Below are positions 20,507 through 29,343 of a DNA stretch of 64,000 nucleotides, one piece after another. The DNA comes from Undibacterium sp. YM2. Lineage in GTDB: Bacteria; Pseudomonadota; Gammaproteobacteria; Burkholderiales; Burkholderiaceae_D. The DNA lies in the NCBI RefSeq assembly GCF_009937975.1, contig NZ_AP018441.1:2356001-2420000 (forward strand), written 5' to 3'. Position 1 is the stretch's first letter. The number at the start of each line of letters is the position of its first letter. The position numbers and the translations under genes are program-made. The notes beneath the pieces are model-generated. The model made no database searches, was not told where the DNA came from, and worked only from the letters and a program-made list of their open reading frames with translations.

Positions 20507-22894
20507 ATGAAAAATAACAAGTATCAATTTTTTATTCCCGTCTTATTGTCAGCATTGCTCAGCGCTTGCGGCGGTGGAAGCGGCGGTGCTAGTACAGCCA
20601 GCAATAACGCGAACGGCGCTACAGTAGCTGTCAGTAACAGTGGCCGGCAATTCATCGGCATAGTCGCAAAGGGGCGCATCATCGGCGCGCGCGTATCAGC
20701 CTTTAGTCTTGATCAGTCCGGTAATAAATCTGCCAGTTCTTTTGCGACAGCTACTACCGGCGCTGACGGGAGCTATGCGATATCGGTACCTGGCAATGTC
20801 ACCAGCTTTCTCATCGAAGTAAGTGGGGTGCCCGGTGCAATGATGTATGACGAAGCCACCCAGGCAGACCTGCCTTTTCCTGAAGACTTGAAGTTGCGCA
20901 GTGTTGTCAAGCAGGGCGCCAGTCCTGAGCCAGTATATTGGGGTAGCGTTACACCGCTGACGGAATTGATCGTTCAGCTTGCAGAAAAAGCGGGTGGCCT
21001 GAGTTCGTCCAATATAGACAGGGCCAGGGCAGGTGTGCAGGCATTGCTGGGCTTTGACCCGCAAAGGGTGCCTGTCATCCACACGACGGCTGAGTCATCG
21101 CAAGATACTTATGTTGATGAAAAAATTCAGGGCCTGAGTTTGACGGCCATTTCGCAACTGGCGCTGGACAAGGCATTTTCCTGCGATGCTGCAAGCCAGG
21201 GTAGCCGCGTAGCTTGCGTGGTAAAACAAATCGCCTCTGCTGGCAGGTTGGATGGCAATGATTTTGTATTGCGCGAAGATGTGCGTGCTGCTTTGCGTGC
21301 CAGCCTTGAAAAAGTCGCACAAGATGAAAACCTCAACAAATCAGGCAAAAACTCTGTGGCCGGTACCAGTGCGTTCACTGCAAATAGTTTGCCAGCACCT
21401 GCGCCGGAACAGGACAAGATCGCTGCAACCAAACAATTATTTGGCAGCTTGCGTAATAACATCTATGCAGTATCGAATTCACAGCAAAATGGTGGCCTGG
21501 ATTTACGCCTCAATGCTGTCAAGTCCGACTTTGAAAAAGCGACGCAACCCTTGGATAAGGATTTGCTGATCTGGTCCAAAACCATCACCGAAGGTATAGA
21601 TCAATTCAATAAATACAGAAATGGTCAGACCAATGCAACGGCGGTCAATGGCCTGTTTTATGGGCAAACGGCATTGTGGAGTGGTTATCAGAATATAGGC
21701 AATCTGGGCGATTGCACTGTCATGCGCGATGCCTTGAATGTGGCAACTACACCTGCGCAGGCGGCGGGCATAGAATGCCGTTTTTCACGTTTCATTTTGC
21801 CGGGCACCTATAAATACGGTTACAAATACCAGGTTGACTGGGTAGAATTGGTAGATCGTATCTGGCTGGAACCAGTGGCAAATGACGTCACCCGTTTTAA
21901 CTACAAATCTGAATTGGTGCAGCAAAAAGCAGTGTTCGTCTGGAATGAAGGAAAGAATGATTTCCTGAGAAGACCAGTTAATCCTGCAGACGTAGTTGCC
22001 ACGTATGGCAATTCAAATGATGCATACACTGGTCAGATGAGTATTGCCATGGAAGGCAACAAGCTATATGCCTTCACGGTTGAAGGCAAGATGCCGCCAC
22101 GTACGAATAGCGCTGGTCAATTGATTTCAGATTTTGAACGCTGGAGTCTTCGTACAGACCGCAATCAAACTGTCGATGGCAATTTCCGCTATGACTTCAG
22201 TGGTGAGCTTAAATCTTATGTCAAAGATCAGGTAAGTTCACGCCTGTCGCTGGATAAAGGTTCTTATGCAATTGTTGCCTTGAATTACAAAGGTAATCTG
22301 CAAAAAAATGGCATCAAAGAATTCAATCTGGCGATTACGGCTGAAGCTGGTAATAGCAAAGTGCATGGTGAAATTAAAATCGGCAATGCATCTGCCGACA
22401 AGAATGGCCTCAGCTATCAGCCTAACCGTATAGATTTTATCGGTAGCATCAGCAATGCCACAGGCCTTGCAAATGCACTGGAGATTTTCAATGGACAATT
22501 GACGGTAGAGCGTTTTGCCTACGGCAGTTTTGATAGCAGCAAGCCTGAGTCAGCAAATAATTTTGTGCGCAAGGCAGTAGCATTGTCAGGCGTGGTGCAG
22601 GTGCCAGAACGCCCGCCATTAAAATTGAATGTGACAGGCAGTAATGATGCCTTCGGCAGTAGCAGCATACTTGCGCAATATCTGGATGGCAGCAGTGTCA
22701 TCAATGCGCAAATGAGTGAGAGTACTGGTAAGCCCCGCGTTGTGCGCGTCAGTAGCTCGTCCGGTGTTTCTTTTGACGTGTATGGCAAAAATGAAGTTGC
22801 CGACATCCTCAAGGATGGCAGCAAGGTAGGCTGGCTGGATATCAAGGCAGGCCGTATCAGCTATGTTGATGGCAGCTTTGAAACCATCCGATAG
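20507..22894 (+). CDS. Large lipoprotein of unknown function
   Basis: 795 residues from ATG 20507 (MKNNKYQFFIPVLL). A lipobox LLSAC at about residues 16-20 is followed by a Gly/Ser-rich linker, typical of an outer-membrane lipoprotein. Residues about 45-130 look like a carboxypeptidase-regulatory-like beta-sandwich (KGRIIGARVSAF, TTGADGSYAISVPG). The middle is mostly helical (residues 150-330), and the C-terminal 350 residues are beta-rich with no repeat I can define. I do not recognise the family beyond the N-terminal fold. It is followed by a terminator and then by an outer-membrane barrel candidate on the same strand. Confidence 0.8.
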   Translation: MKNNKYQFFIPVLLSALLSACGGGSGGASTASNNANGATVAVSNSGRQFIGIVAKGRIIGARVSAFSLDQSGNKSASSFATATTGADGSYAISVPGNVTSFLIEVSGVPGAMMYDEATQADLPFPEDLKLRSVVKQGASPEPVYWGSVTPLTELIVQLAEKAGGLSSSNIDRARAGVQALLGFDPQRVPVIHTTAESSQDTYVDEKIQGLSLTAISQLALDKAFSCDAASQGSRVACVVKQIASAGRLDGNDFVLREDVRAALRASLEKVAQDENLNKSGKNSVAGTSAFTANSLPAPAPEQDKIAATKQLFGSLRNNIYAVSNSQQNGGLDLRLNAVKSDFEKATQPLDKDLLIWSKTITEGIDQFNKYRNGQTNATAVNGLFYGQTALWSGYQNIGNLGDCTVMRDALNVATTPAQAAGIECRFSRFILPGTYKYGYKYQVDWVELVDRIWLEPVANDVTRFNYKSELVQQKAVFVWNEGKNDFLRRPVNPADVVATYGNSNDAYTGQMSIAMEGNKLYAFTVEGKMPPRTNSAGQLISDFERWSLRTDRNQTVDGNFRYDFSGELKSYVKDQVSSRLSLDKGSYAIVALNYKGNLQKNGIKEFNLAITAEAGNSKVHGEIKIGNASADKNGLSYQPNRIDFIGSISNATGLANALEIFNGQLTVERFAYGSFDSSKPESANNFVRKAVALSGVVQVPERPPLKLNVTGSNDAFGSSSILAQYLDGSSVINAQMSESTGKPRVVRVSSSSGVSFDVYGKNEVADILKDGSKVGWLDIKAGRISYVDGSFETIR

Positions 22895-22912
22895 TTTGTA
22901 AATTGTTTGACG

Positions 22913-22942
22913 GCCCGCTGCATGTCAGCGGGCTATTTTTTT
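22913..22942 (+). terminator. Rho-independent terminator after the lipoprotein gene
   Basis: GCCCGCTG (22913-22920), loop CATGT, CAGCGGGC (22926-22933), then TATTTTTTT. The next gene starts only 10 bases after the T-run, so it would need readthrough or initiation within the lipoprotein gene. Confidence 0.9.
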
Positions 22943-22951
22943 GAGTAAACC

Positions 22952-24064
22952 ATGTTTTCATCCCGTCTGATATTTTCCTTGTTCTGCGCATCGCTGATTC
23001 AGCAGGTATATGCTCTGGATGTGCTTGCCCCACAAAAGAGTGATGAGGGCTGGCAGGTATTTTCCAGTATCGATTTGTGGGAAGCGTCAGACTTCATGCC
23101 CACCCGCAAAATCGAGGGTAACTGGAATACAGATTTTTCTCCCAAAGATGGTCAGAATGTCAGCCTGCGCCGTTTGCGGGCAGAGCTGGGCGTGGGTTAT
23201 AAAGAGTGGCGCTTGAGTCTGGAAGCGCGTCAGGAAGGCATGCTTAAAGCCAGTTCATCCACCCTGGCATTTGTTAAAGCATACAAGCAAGCTGGTTTGC
23301 CACAGCAAGCGGTCAATTATCAGCTGGATGCACAGCTGGAAAGCTGGTCAGGCTTTGGTGTGCGGGCAGGGCGTTGGTTTGCATTTGGCGGTGAATATCA
23401 GCCACGCTTCTTTGCCAGTGTCGTGTATTACATGAATCCGCAATACCGCTCCACGCAGGCAACAGGTGCGGCCAGTTATGTCGATAATCAGCACTACAGT
23501 TTTTCTGCAACCGAACTGGATGTGAATAGCCGTTACCAATATTTGTTCCAGCAATTTGAGCCTGAAGCCAGGGGTTACAGCTCCAGCCTTGCCATGGATT
23601 GGCAAATCAATCCAGCATGGCGCATGCAATATCAACTGGAAGATGCATACAACCGCTTTGCCTGGAAAAATTTGCCAGAGCTACAGCAAAGCCTGAGCTC
23701 TGCCGTTGTGCAATATGACAGTAAGGGGTATTTGAACTATCAGCCTTTGCTACAAGGCGTCAACCGTCAAAGGACGCGCTCAGTCTCTGTGCCACAAACA
23801 CATACAGCGCGACTCGCCTACCAAAACCAGCAATGGGAATTTGCCGCACAAGTACAGCATTTTTACGGCGTCAATCTGCCTGTGTTGAGTGTCGCTAATC
23901 ATTCTGCCTATGGCCGCTTTGATGCCAGCTTTAATACGCGCTATAAATCAGTGGGCCTAGGCTGGAGCAATCAATTCGTGGGTGTGCATTTGCAGACAGA
24001 TAATCTGAACTTGAGTAGTGCCAAAGTACTGGGTTTGGGTGTGCAGGCACGCTATCAATTTTAA
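22952..24064 (+). CDS. Probable outer-membrane beta-barrel protein, unrecognised
   Basis: 370 residues with a signal peptide (MFSSRLIFSLFCASLIQQVYA, cleavage near residue 21). The mature protein alternates polar and hydrophobic residues in many strands (GVGYKEWRLSLEARQEG, VGLGWSNQFVGVHLQ) and ends in GLGVQARYQF, with the terminal Phe that marks outer-membrane barrels. No family motif is recognised. It directly follows the 795-residue lipoprotein gene, separated by a terminator, and the two may act together at the cell surface. It converges on livF with a 9-base gap. Confidence 0.75.
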   Translation: MFSSRLIFSLFCASLIQQVYALDVLAPQKSDEGWQVFSSIDLWEASDFMPTRKIEGNWNTDFSPKDGQNVSLRRLRAELGVGYKEWRLSLEARQEGMLKASSSTLAFVKAYKQAGLPQQAVNYQLDAQLESWSGFGVRAGRWFAFGGEYQPRFFASVVYYMNPQYRSTQATGAASYVDNQHYSFSATELDVNSRYQYLFQQFEPEARGYSSSLAMDWQINPAWRMQYQLEDAYNRFAWKNLPELQQSLSSAVVQYDSKGYLNYQPLLQGVNRQRTRSVSVPQTHTARLAYQNQQWEFAAQVQHFYGVNLPVLSVANHSAYGRFDASFNTRYKSVGLGWSNQFVGVHLQTDNLNLSSAKVLGLGVQARYQF

Positions 24065-24073
24065 ATGCCAATT

Positions 24074-24784
24074 CTAAACACCTACATATTTCTGCCAGGT
24101 CTCGGGTAATTGTGTGAGGCTGTCGCTATTCCCATGCCAGACTATCTTGCCGCGTTCCATGATGCTGTGTTGGTCGGCAAGGGGTATGAGTTTTTCTACA
24201 TATTTATCGATAACCAGCGTGGTTTGCCCCTGATCGCGCAGTTTCCGCAGGCAGGCCCAGATTTCTTCACGCACTAGCGGTGACAGGCCTTCCGTCGCTT
24301 CATCCAGTATCAGCAAATGCGGATTGGTCATCAAGGCGCGTGAGATGGCCAGCATCTGCTGTTCACCACCAGACAATTGATTACCCATATTACCGGCGCG
24401 CTCGGCCAGACGTGGGAATAGCTGGTAAATTTCTTTTAGGCTCCATGGCGTTTTGCTTTGATTGCGATTGGCTGCAAAGGCAACCAGGTTTTCCTTGACG
24501 GTCAGGTTAGGGAAAATCTGTCTGCCTTCCGGCACCAGGGCTATGCCCATCCTGGCGATCTTATCCGTCGTCATTTTTTCTATGCGCTGGCCCATGAAAC
24601 TGATATGGCCCATATGTGCCGGTGTCAGGCCCAGTATCGAGCGCAAGGTCGTAGTCTTGCCAGCGCCATTGCGGCCTAGCAGGCTGGCGACTTCACCTTG
24701 GCGTATCTGCAGGTCTATGCCAAACAAGACCTGGCTGTGGCCATAGGCGGTAGCGATATGCTCGACTTCCAGTATGGTCTTCAT
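24074..24784 (-). CDS. livF: ABC transporter ATP-binding protein, LivF type
   Basis: 236 residues. ATPase with Walker A GRNGAGKTTT (about residues 38-47), signature LSGGEQQM, Walker B LLILDEATEGLSP and the switch-region segment (TTLVIDKYVEKL). LivF-type second ATPase of branched-chain-type uptake systems. Its ATG overlaps the livG stop (ATGA), so translation is probably coupled. The switch His is replaced: the family usually has VEQ-N or similar, here VIDKY. In this context it probably imports an aromatic acid for the divergent aryl-CoA operon rather than leucine. Confidence 0.9.
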   Translation of the reverse strand: MKTILEVEHIATAYGHSQVLFGIDLQIRQGEVASLLGRNGAGKTTTLRSILGLTPAHMGHISFMGQRIEKMTTDKIARMGIALVPEGRQIFPNLTVKENLVAFAANRNQSKTPWSLKEIYQLFPRLAERAGNMGNQLSGGEQQMLAISRALMTNPHLLILDEATEGLSPLVREEIWACLRKLRDQGQTTLVIDKYVEKLIPLADQHSIMERGKIVWHGNSDSLTQLPETWQKYVGV

Positions 24785-25548
24785 GCGACTTCCTTGTGTG
24801 CGATATCCATTTCATCACCTAGATAGGCTTTCTTGACTTCCGGGTTCTGGCGTATCTGTTCTGCCGCGCCAGTGGCGATGATGGAGCCTGCCACCAGGAC
24901 AGAAATACGGTCAGCCAGTTTGAAGACGGCATCCATATCATGTTCAATCAAGATGACTGCTGCCTTGCCACGCAGGGCGGCAATCAGTTCCAGCATCTTG
25001 CCTGATTCTTCATGTCCTGTGCCTGCCATGGGTTCGTCCAGCAAAAGCAGTTTTGGTTGCGTCGCCAGCGTTAATCCGAGTTCCAGTTGACGTTGTTCGC
25101 CATGCGCAAGTTCACAGGCTTTGCTGTTGACCACTTCCGCCAACCCTATGTCACTGGCGAGTTGTCTTGCTTCCTCAAAAAGTGCCTGCTCATCTATCGC
25201 TTTGCGCCAGAAACGCATGCTGCTGCCTGAGCGCGCTTGTATTGCCAGGCTCAGGTTATCGATAACGGTATATGACTGGAAAATATTCGTGATCTGGTAA
25301 GAACGTGCCAACCCTAGCTTGACGCGCTCATGCATGCTGGTGGCAGTAACATCCTCACCATTGAAAACGATTTGCCCCTGGTTTGGCGCAATGGCACCGG
25401 ATATCTGATGTATCAGCGTAGTCTTGCCTGCGCCATTCGGGCCTATGATGGCGTGTATCTCGCCAGGCAATACATCCAGGCTCAGGTTGTTGGTTGCGAG
25501 CAGCCCGCCATAACGTTTGACCAGGCCTTTTAACTGTAAAACGCTCAT
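24781..25548 (-). CDS. livG: ABC transporter ATP-binding protein, LivG type
   Basis: 255 residues. Walker A GPNGAGKTTL, signature region LAHGEQRQLELG (degenerate C-loop typical of LivG), Walker B LLLLDEPMAGTGHEES, and switch His in VILIEHDMDAVFKLAD. The C-terminal extension (RQNPEVKKAYLGD) is the usual LivG ending. It overlaps livM upstream and livF downstream by 4 bases each, so the four genes livHMGF form one operon read away from the aryl-CoA genes. Confidence 0.92.
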   Translation of the reverse strand: MSVLQLKGLVKRYGGLLATNNLSLDVLPGEIHAIIGPNGAGKTTLIHQISGAIAPNQGQIVFNGEDVTATSMHERVKLGLARSYQITNIFQSYTVIDNLSLAIQARSGSSMRFWRKAIDEQALFEEARQLASDIGLAEVVNSKACELAHGEQRQLELGLTLATQPKLLLLDEPMAGTGHEESGKMLELIAALRGKAAVILIEHDMDAVFKLADRISVLVAGSIIATGAAEQIRQNPEVKKAYLGDEMDIAHKEVA

Positions 25549-26516
25549 GCCTGATCCCCTTGAGGTTTTTTCGCCGACATGAATTTTTGCGGCAGGCTGG
25601 CCAGGCCATTTGGTAAGAGCATGACGACCAGTAGCAAGATGATGCCAAGATACAATTGCCAGTGTATGGTGTATCCAGACAGTATCTCTTCCAGCATCAG
25701 CATCACTACAGCGCCCAGGATGCCGCCTGACAGATAACCCACGCCGCCGAGTATGACCATTACCATCAGGCTGCCGGATTGTGTCCAGTGCAAAAGATTA
25801 GGACTGACCAGCATGTTTTGGTTTGCCAGCAGGGCACCAGCCAGACTGGCGATGCTGCCAGCAATTGCAAAACACAACAGCTTGTAGCGAAACACCGGGT
25901 AACCTATGGCTTCCATGCGGGTTTCGTTTTCCTTGATGGCTTGTATCACTCTACCAAAACGGGAGTTGATAAGTCGGTACAGGATGAAGAGAAATATGGT
26001 ACTAATGGCCAGCACCAGATAATAAAAATTGCTGTCATTGCTCATGTCCAAACCAGTCACCGAGCGTTGTGCCAGGCTCAGGCCATCATCACCGCCATAG
26101 TTTTTCAGTGATACGAACAAAAAGTACAGCATCTGCGCGAATGCCAGCGTGATCATGATGAAATATACACCGCGCGTCCTGAGTGAGACACTGCCTATCG
26201 CCAGTGCCAGCACAAAGCCAGTGAGCATCGCCACTGGCCAGCTGATCCAGGCAGACGTGACTCCATGCTGCATCAATATACCCACTACATAGGCGCCACT
26301 GCCAAAGAAAGCAGCATGTCCCAGGCTGATCATGCCGCCAAAACCGAGTATCAGGTTCAGGCTGCTGGCTACCAGCGCAAAAATCATCAAGCGGCTTAAC
26401 AAGCCTATATAAAATTCCTGGGCGAAGTAAGTCGCCAGCAGGGGGAAGGCAAGCAGCACGAGCAGGATGCCTGTGCTGGACTTGCGCGATATGCTGTGAT
26501 GTAGGCTGCTTTGCAT
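25545..26516 (-). CDS. livM: ABC transporter permease, LivM type
   Basis: 323 residues with about nine membrane helices. The LivM signatures are present: LNLILGFGGMISLGHAAFFGSGAYV near residues 54-78 and the cytoplasmic coupling loop FGRVIQAIKENETRMEAIGY. The end overlaps livG by 4 bases. Together with LivH it forms the membrane channel of a type I (HAAT family) importer. Confidence 0.92.
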   Translation of the reverse strand: MQSSLHHSISRKSSTGILLVLLAFPLLATYFAQEFYIGLLSRLMIFALVASSLNLILGFGGMISLGHAAFFGSGAYVVGILMQHGVTSAWISWPVAMLTGFVLALAIGSVSLRTRGVYFIMITLAFAQMLYFLFVSLKNYGGDDGLSLAQRSVTGLDMSNDSNFYYLVLAISTIFLFILYRLINSRFGRVIQAIKENETRMEAIGYPVFRYKLLCFAIAGSIASLAGALLANQNMLVSPNLLHWTQSGSLMVMVILGGVGYLSGGILGAVVMLMLEEILSGYTIHWQLYLGIILLLVVMLLPNGLASLPQKFMSAKKPQGDQA

Positions 26517-26526
26517 AATTAGTCCC

Positions 26527-27447
26527 TCAGCCGCGAGCAGGGAACAGACCCTGGGGTTTGTAAAACAGCACGGCTGCCATCAATACATAAATCAGTATCG
26601 ACGCCAGGGCAGGGCCGAGGTTCGCGGCCATCTCCAGCGGCATCAATAGTTTCAGTGCACCAGGCAGCAAGGTTTTACTCAGGGTATCAACCAGCCCCAC
26701 CAGCAATGCACCTACCAGTGCACCGCGTATCGAGCCTATGCCGCCAATGACGATGACCACAAACGCCAGTATCAGGATACTTTCACCCATGCCCACCTGT
26801 ACTGCCAGTATGGAGCCGAGCAGAGCGCCCGCGATGGCGCAAAGGGCTGCACCAAAAGCAAACAGCAATGTAAACACCAGCTTGATATTGATACCCATGG
26901 TGATCGCCATTTCACGGTTCGATGCCCCGGCACGTACCAGCATACCTACACGGGTTTTGGTAACCACAAAATACAGTAGGCCAGCGACAGCCAGCCCGGT
27001 GGCAATGATGAACAGACGGAAAGAGGAATAAAAAAAGTCAGGCAGCAACTCCACTGGCCGTGACAACTGCGGTGGAATATTCAGCATCAGCGGTTGCGCA
27101 CCCCAGATCATGCGTGCACCTTCGTTAAAGATCAGTATCAATGCAAAAGTCGCCAGTACATGGGACAAATGATCGCGCTGGTATAAATGCCGGAAGACGA
27201 CTACTTCCAGTATCACACCCAGCAGCGCAGTCGCTATCACCGCTGCAAGCAGGCCCTGCCAGAAAGAACCTGTCATACCAGTAAAGCTGGCGGCGAAATA
27301 AGCACCTGCCATATACAGGGAACCGTGAGCCAGGTTGATGAAGTCCATGATGCCAAAGATCAGCGTCAGGCCCGCTGCCAGCAGGAAAAGCATGAGGCCA
27401 AACTGCAAGCCATTTAAGCCGTGTTCAAGCAAAAGAGTGATATTCAT
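26527..27447 (-). CDS. livH: ABC transporter permease, LivH type
   Basis: 306 residues with eight to nine helices. The LivH motif GLTLIFGIMDFINLAHGSLYMAGAY begins near residue 26, and the coupling loop reads GMLVRAGASNREMAITMGINI. It is the first gene of the livHMGF operon; its start lies 210 bases from the divergent ligase gene, and the two operons share that control region. The periplasmic binding protein is encoded in the opposite operon at 29344. Confidence 0.92.
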   Translation of the reverse strand: MNITLLLEHGLNGLQFGLMLFLLAAGLTLIFGIMDFINLAHGSLYMAGAYFAASFTGMTGSFWQGLLAAVIATALLGVILEVVVFRHLYQRDHLSHVLATFALILIFNEGARMIWGAQPLMLNIPPQLSRPVELLPDFFYSSFRLFIIATGLAVAGLLYFVVTKTRVGMLVRAGASNREMAITMGINIKLVFTLLFAFGAALCAIAGALLGSILAVQVGMGESILILAFVVIVIGGIGSIRGALVGALLVGLVDTLSKTLLPGALKLLMPLEMAANLGPALASILIYVLMAAVLFYKPQGLFPARG

Positions 27448-27491
27448 CCCCTGATCCCTAAATGCTGATGGTGGTACAGATGTGAAATTAC

Positions 27492-27503
27492 TTTAGGCCT
27501 AAA
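27492..27503. promoter_or_regulatory. Possible operator 1: TTTAGGCCTAAA palindrome
   Basis: Perfect 12-bp palindrome 44 bases before the livH start, in the divergent control region. It shares the half-site TTTAGG with the second inverted repeat at 27576. A MarR-type regulator is encoded in the same cluster. Confidence 0.5.
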
Positions 27504-27575
27504 ATATACTATAAGCGACGCAATTGAAAATATTTTCTTTGTGAAAAATTGAATTTTGATGTGAAAAAACACTTT

Positions 27576-27594
27576 ACCTAAAAATAGTTTAGGT
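27576..27594. promoter_or_regulatory. Possible operator 2: ACCTAAA-N5-TTTAGGT inverted repeat
   Basis: Perfect 7-bp arms with a 5-base spacer, 63 bases before the ligase start. A further partial half-site (TAGTTTAGTG) follows at 27601. Size and symmetry suit a winged-helix MarR dimer. Confidence 0.55.
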
Positions 27595-27657
27595 TTAAAG
27601 TAGTTTAGTGTTTTCGGGGTTGTTGTATCTACATTGTGTACCAAAGCCGGAGAAGAA

Positions 27658-29292
27658 ATGAATTCAACTGTGCTACCAGGGTCTGCCCATCTGGATACCT
27701 TTGCTTTTGATCACTTGCCGTCGCGCGAGCAATGGCCGGAACTGATTTTTTCTTTGCCTGAATTGCAATACCCTGAACGCCTGAATTGTGTCGCCGATTT
27801 GCTCGACAAGATGTGCGCAACTGGTCATGCCGACAGCATTGCCATCCGCAGTCAGACAGAAAGCTGGACTTACTCCCATCTGTTGGCTACCGTCAATCGT
27901 ATTGCCCATGTCTTGCTGGAAGATATGCATTTACAGCCCGGTAACCGGGTATTGTTGCGCGGTGCCAATAATCCCATGATGGCTGCCAGTGTACTGGCTG
28001 TCATCAAGGCGGGTTGTATAGCCGTGCCTACCATGCCATTGCTACGCGCCAAGGAATTAGGCGTGATCGCCAACAAAGCTGAAATTGCAGCCGCCCTTTG
28101 CTCAGAAAATCTGCGTGAAGAGATGGAGCTTGCAGTGCAGGCTAATCCCATATTGACGCAGGTGATGTACTTCAATCATCAGGGTGATGATGGCCTGGAA
28201 GCACTGATGGCTGGCAAGTCAGCTGAATTTGCAGCCGTCGATACCCTGGCCGAAGATGTCTGTCTCATCAGTTTTACTTCTGGTACGACTGGCATGCCCA
28301 AAGGCACCATGCATTTCCACAGGGATGTGCTGGCGATCTGCGATTGCTTCCCACGTTCAACCTTGCAGTCTGCACAAAGTGATATTTTCATAGGCACGCC
28401 ACCACTGGCGTTTACTTTTGGCCTTGGTGGTTTGCTGCTGTTTCCCTTGCGCGTAGGTGCAACTGCGGTGCTGCTGGAAAAACTGACGCCAGAATCCCTG
28501 CTGAAAGCCATAGACGAATTCAAGGCTACTGTCTGTTTTACAGCGCCTACCTTTTATCGCCAGATGGCCACGCTGGCAAAGAATTTTGATCTATCCAGTC
28601 TCAAGAAAACTGTTTCTGCCGGTGAGGCCTTGCCTGCTGCAACCCGTGAAGCCTGGCGTCAGGCGACTGGTCTGGTCATGATAGATGGCATAGGTGCGAC
28701 CGAGATGCTTCATATTTTTATTTCTGCCGCAGGTGATGAGGCGCGGGCAGGGGCAACCGGCAAGCCCATACCCGGCTACCAGGCATGCATATTTGATGAG
28801 CATGGCAACATGGCTGGCCCTGGCGTGGTTGGTCGTTTGGCAGTCAAGGGGCCAACAGGTTGCCGTTACCTGGCAGATGACAGGCAAAAAAATTATGTGC
28901 ATCAGGGCTGGAACCTGACTGGCGATGCCTATGAAATGGATGCCGACGGTTATTTCTGGTACCGCGCCCGCACTGACGACATGATCATTTCTGCTGGCTA
29001 TAACATTGCAGGCCCTGAGGTGGAGGAAGCCTTGCTGAAGCACCCCGCAGTGTCTGAATGCGCAGTCATCGGCCTGGCGGATGAAGAACGCGGCCAGATC
29101 GTCAAAGCCTTTGTGGTCTTGAAAGCCGGTGCGCAGGCATCAGCAGAGCTGAGCAAGGAAATCCAGGATTTCGTCAAGAATAACATCGCCCCTTACAAGT
29201 ACCCGCGTGCCATAGAATTCATGACGAGTTTGCCGAGAACTGAGACCGGCAAACTGCAGCGCTATAAATTGCGTACGCCTGCTGCCAGCTAA
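27658..29292 (+). CDS. Aryl-CoA ligase (2-aminobenzoate/benzoate-CoA ligase family)
   Basis: 544 residues. Start ATG 27658 has a good ribosome-binding site (GGAGAAG, from 27648). ANL-superfamily adenylating enzyme: P-loop SFTSGTTGMPKGTMHFHRD near residues 210-228, GDAYEMDADGYFWYRARTDD hinge region near 424-443, and catalytic Lys in PRTETGKLQRYK near the C-terminus. It activates an aromatic acid to its CoA thioester, the entry step of the pathway. The fused monooxygenase/reductase downstream points to 2-aminobenzoate; benzoate or salicylate are alternatives. First gene of the plus-strand operon. Confidence 0.9.
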   Translation: MNSTVLPGSAHLDTFAFDHLPSREQWPELIFSLPELQYPERLNCVADLLDKMCATGHADSIAIRSQTESWTYSHLLATVNRIAHVLLEDMHLQPGNRVLLRGANNPMMAASVLAVIKAGCIAVPTMPLLRAKELGVIANKAEIAAALCSENLREEMELAVQANPILTQVMYFNHQGDDGLEALMAGKSAEFAAVDTLAEDVCLISFTSGTTGMPKGTMHFHRDVLAICDCFPRSTLQSAQSDIFIGTPPLAFTFGLGGLLLFPLRVGATAVLLEKLTPESLLKAIDEFKATVCFTAPTFYRQMATLAKNFDLSSLKKTVSAGEALPAATREAWRQATGLVMIDGIGATEMLHIFISAAGDEARAGATGKPIPGYQACIFDEHGNMAGPGVVGRLAVKGPTGCRYLADDRQKNYVHQGWNLTGDAYEMDADGYFWYRARTDDMIISAGYNIAGPEVEEALLKHPAVSECAVIGLADEERGQIVKAFVVLKAGAQASAELSKEIQDFVKNNIAPYKYPRAIEFMTSLPRTETGKLQRYKLRTPAAS

Positions 29293-29343
29293 AATAACGT
29301 TTGAATATATTCGCCCATGCCCATTAACCCGAAGGAGACGTTC

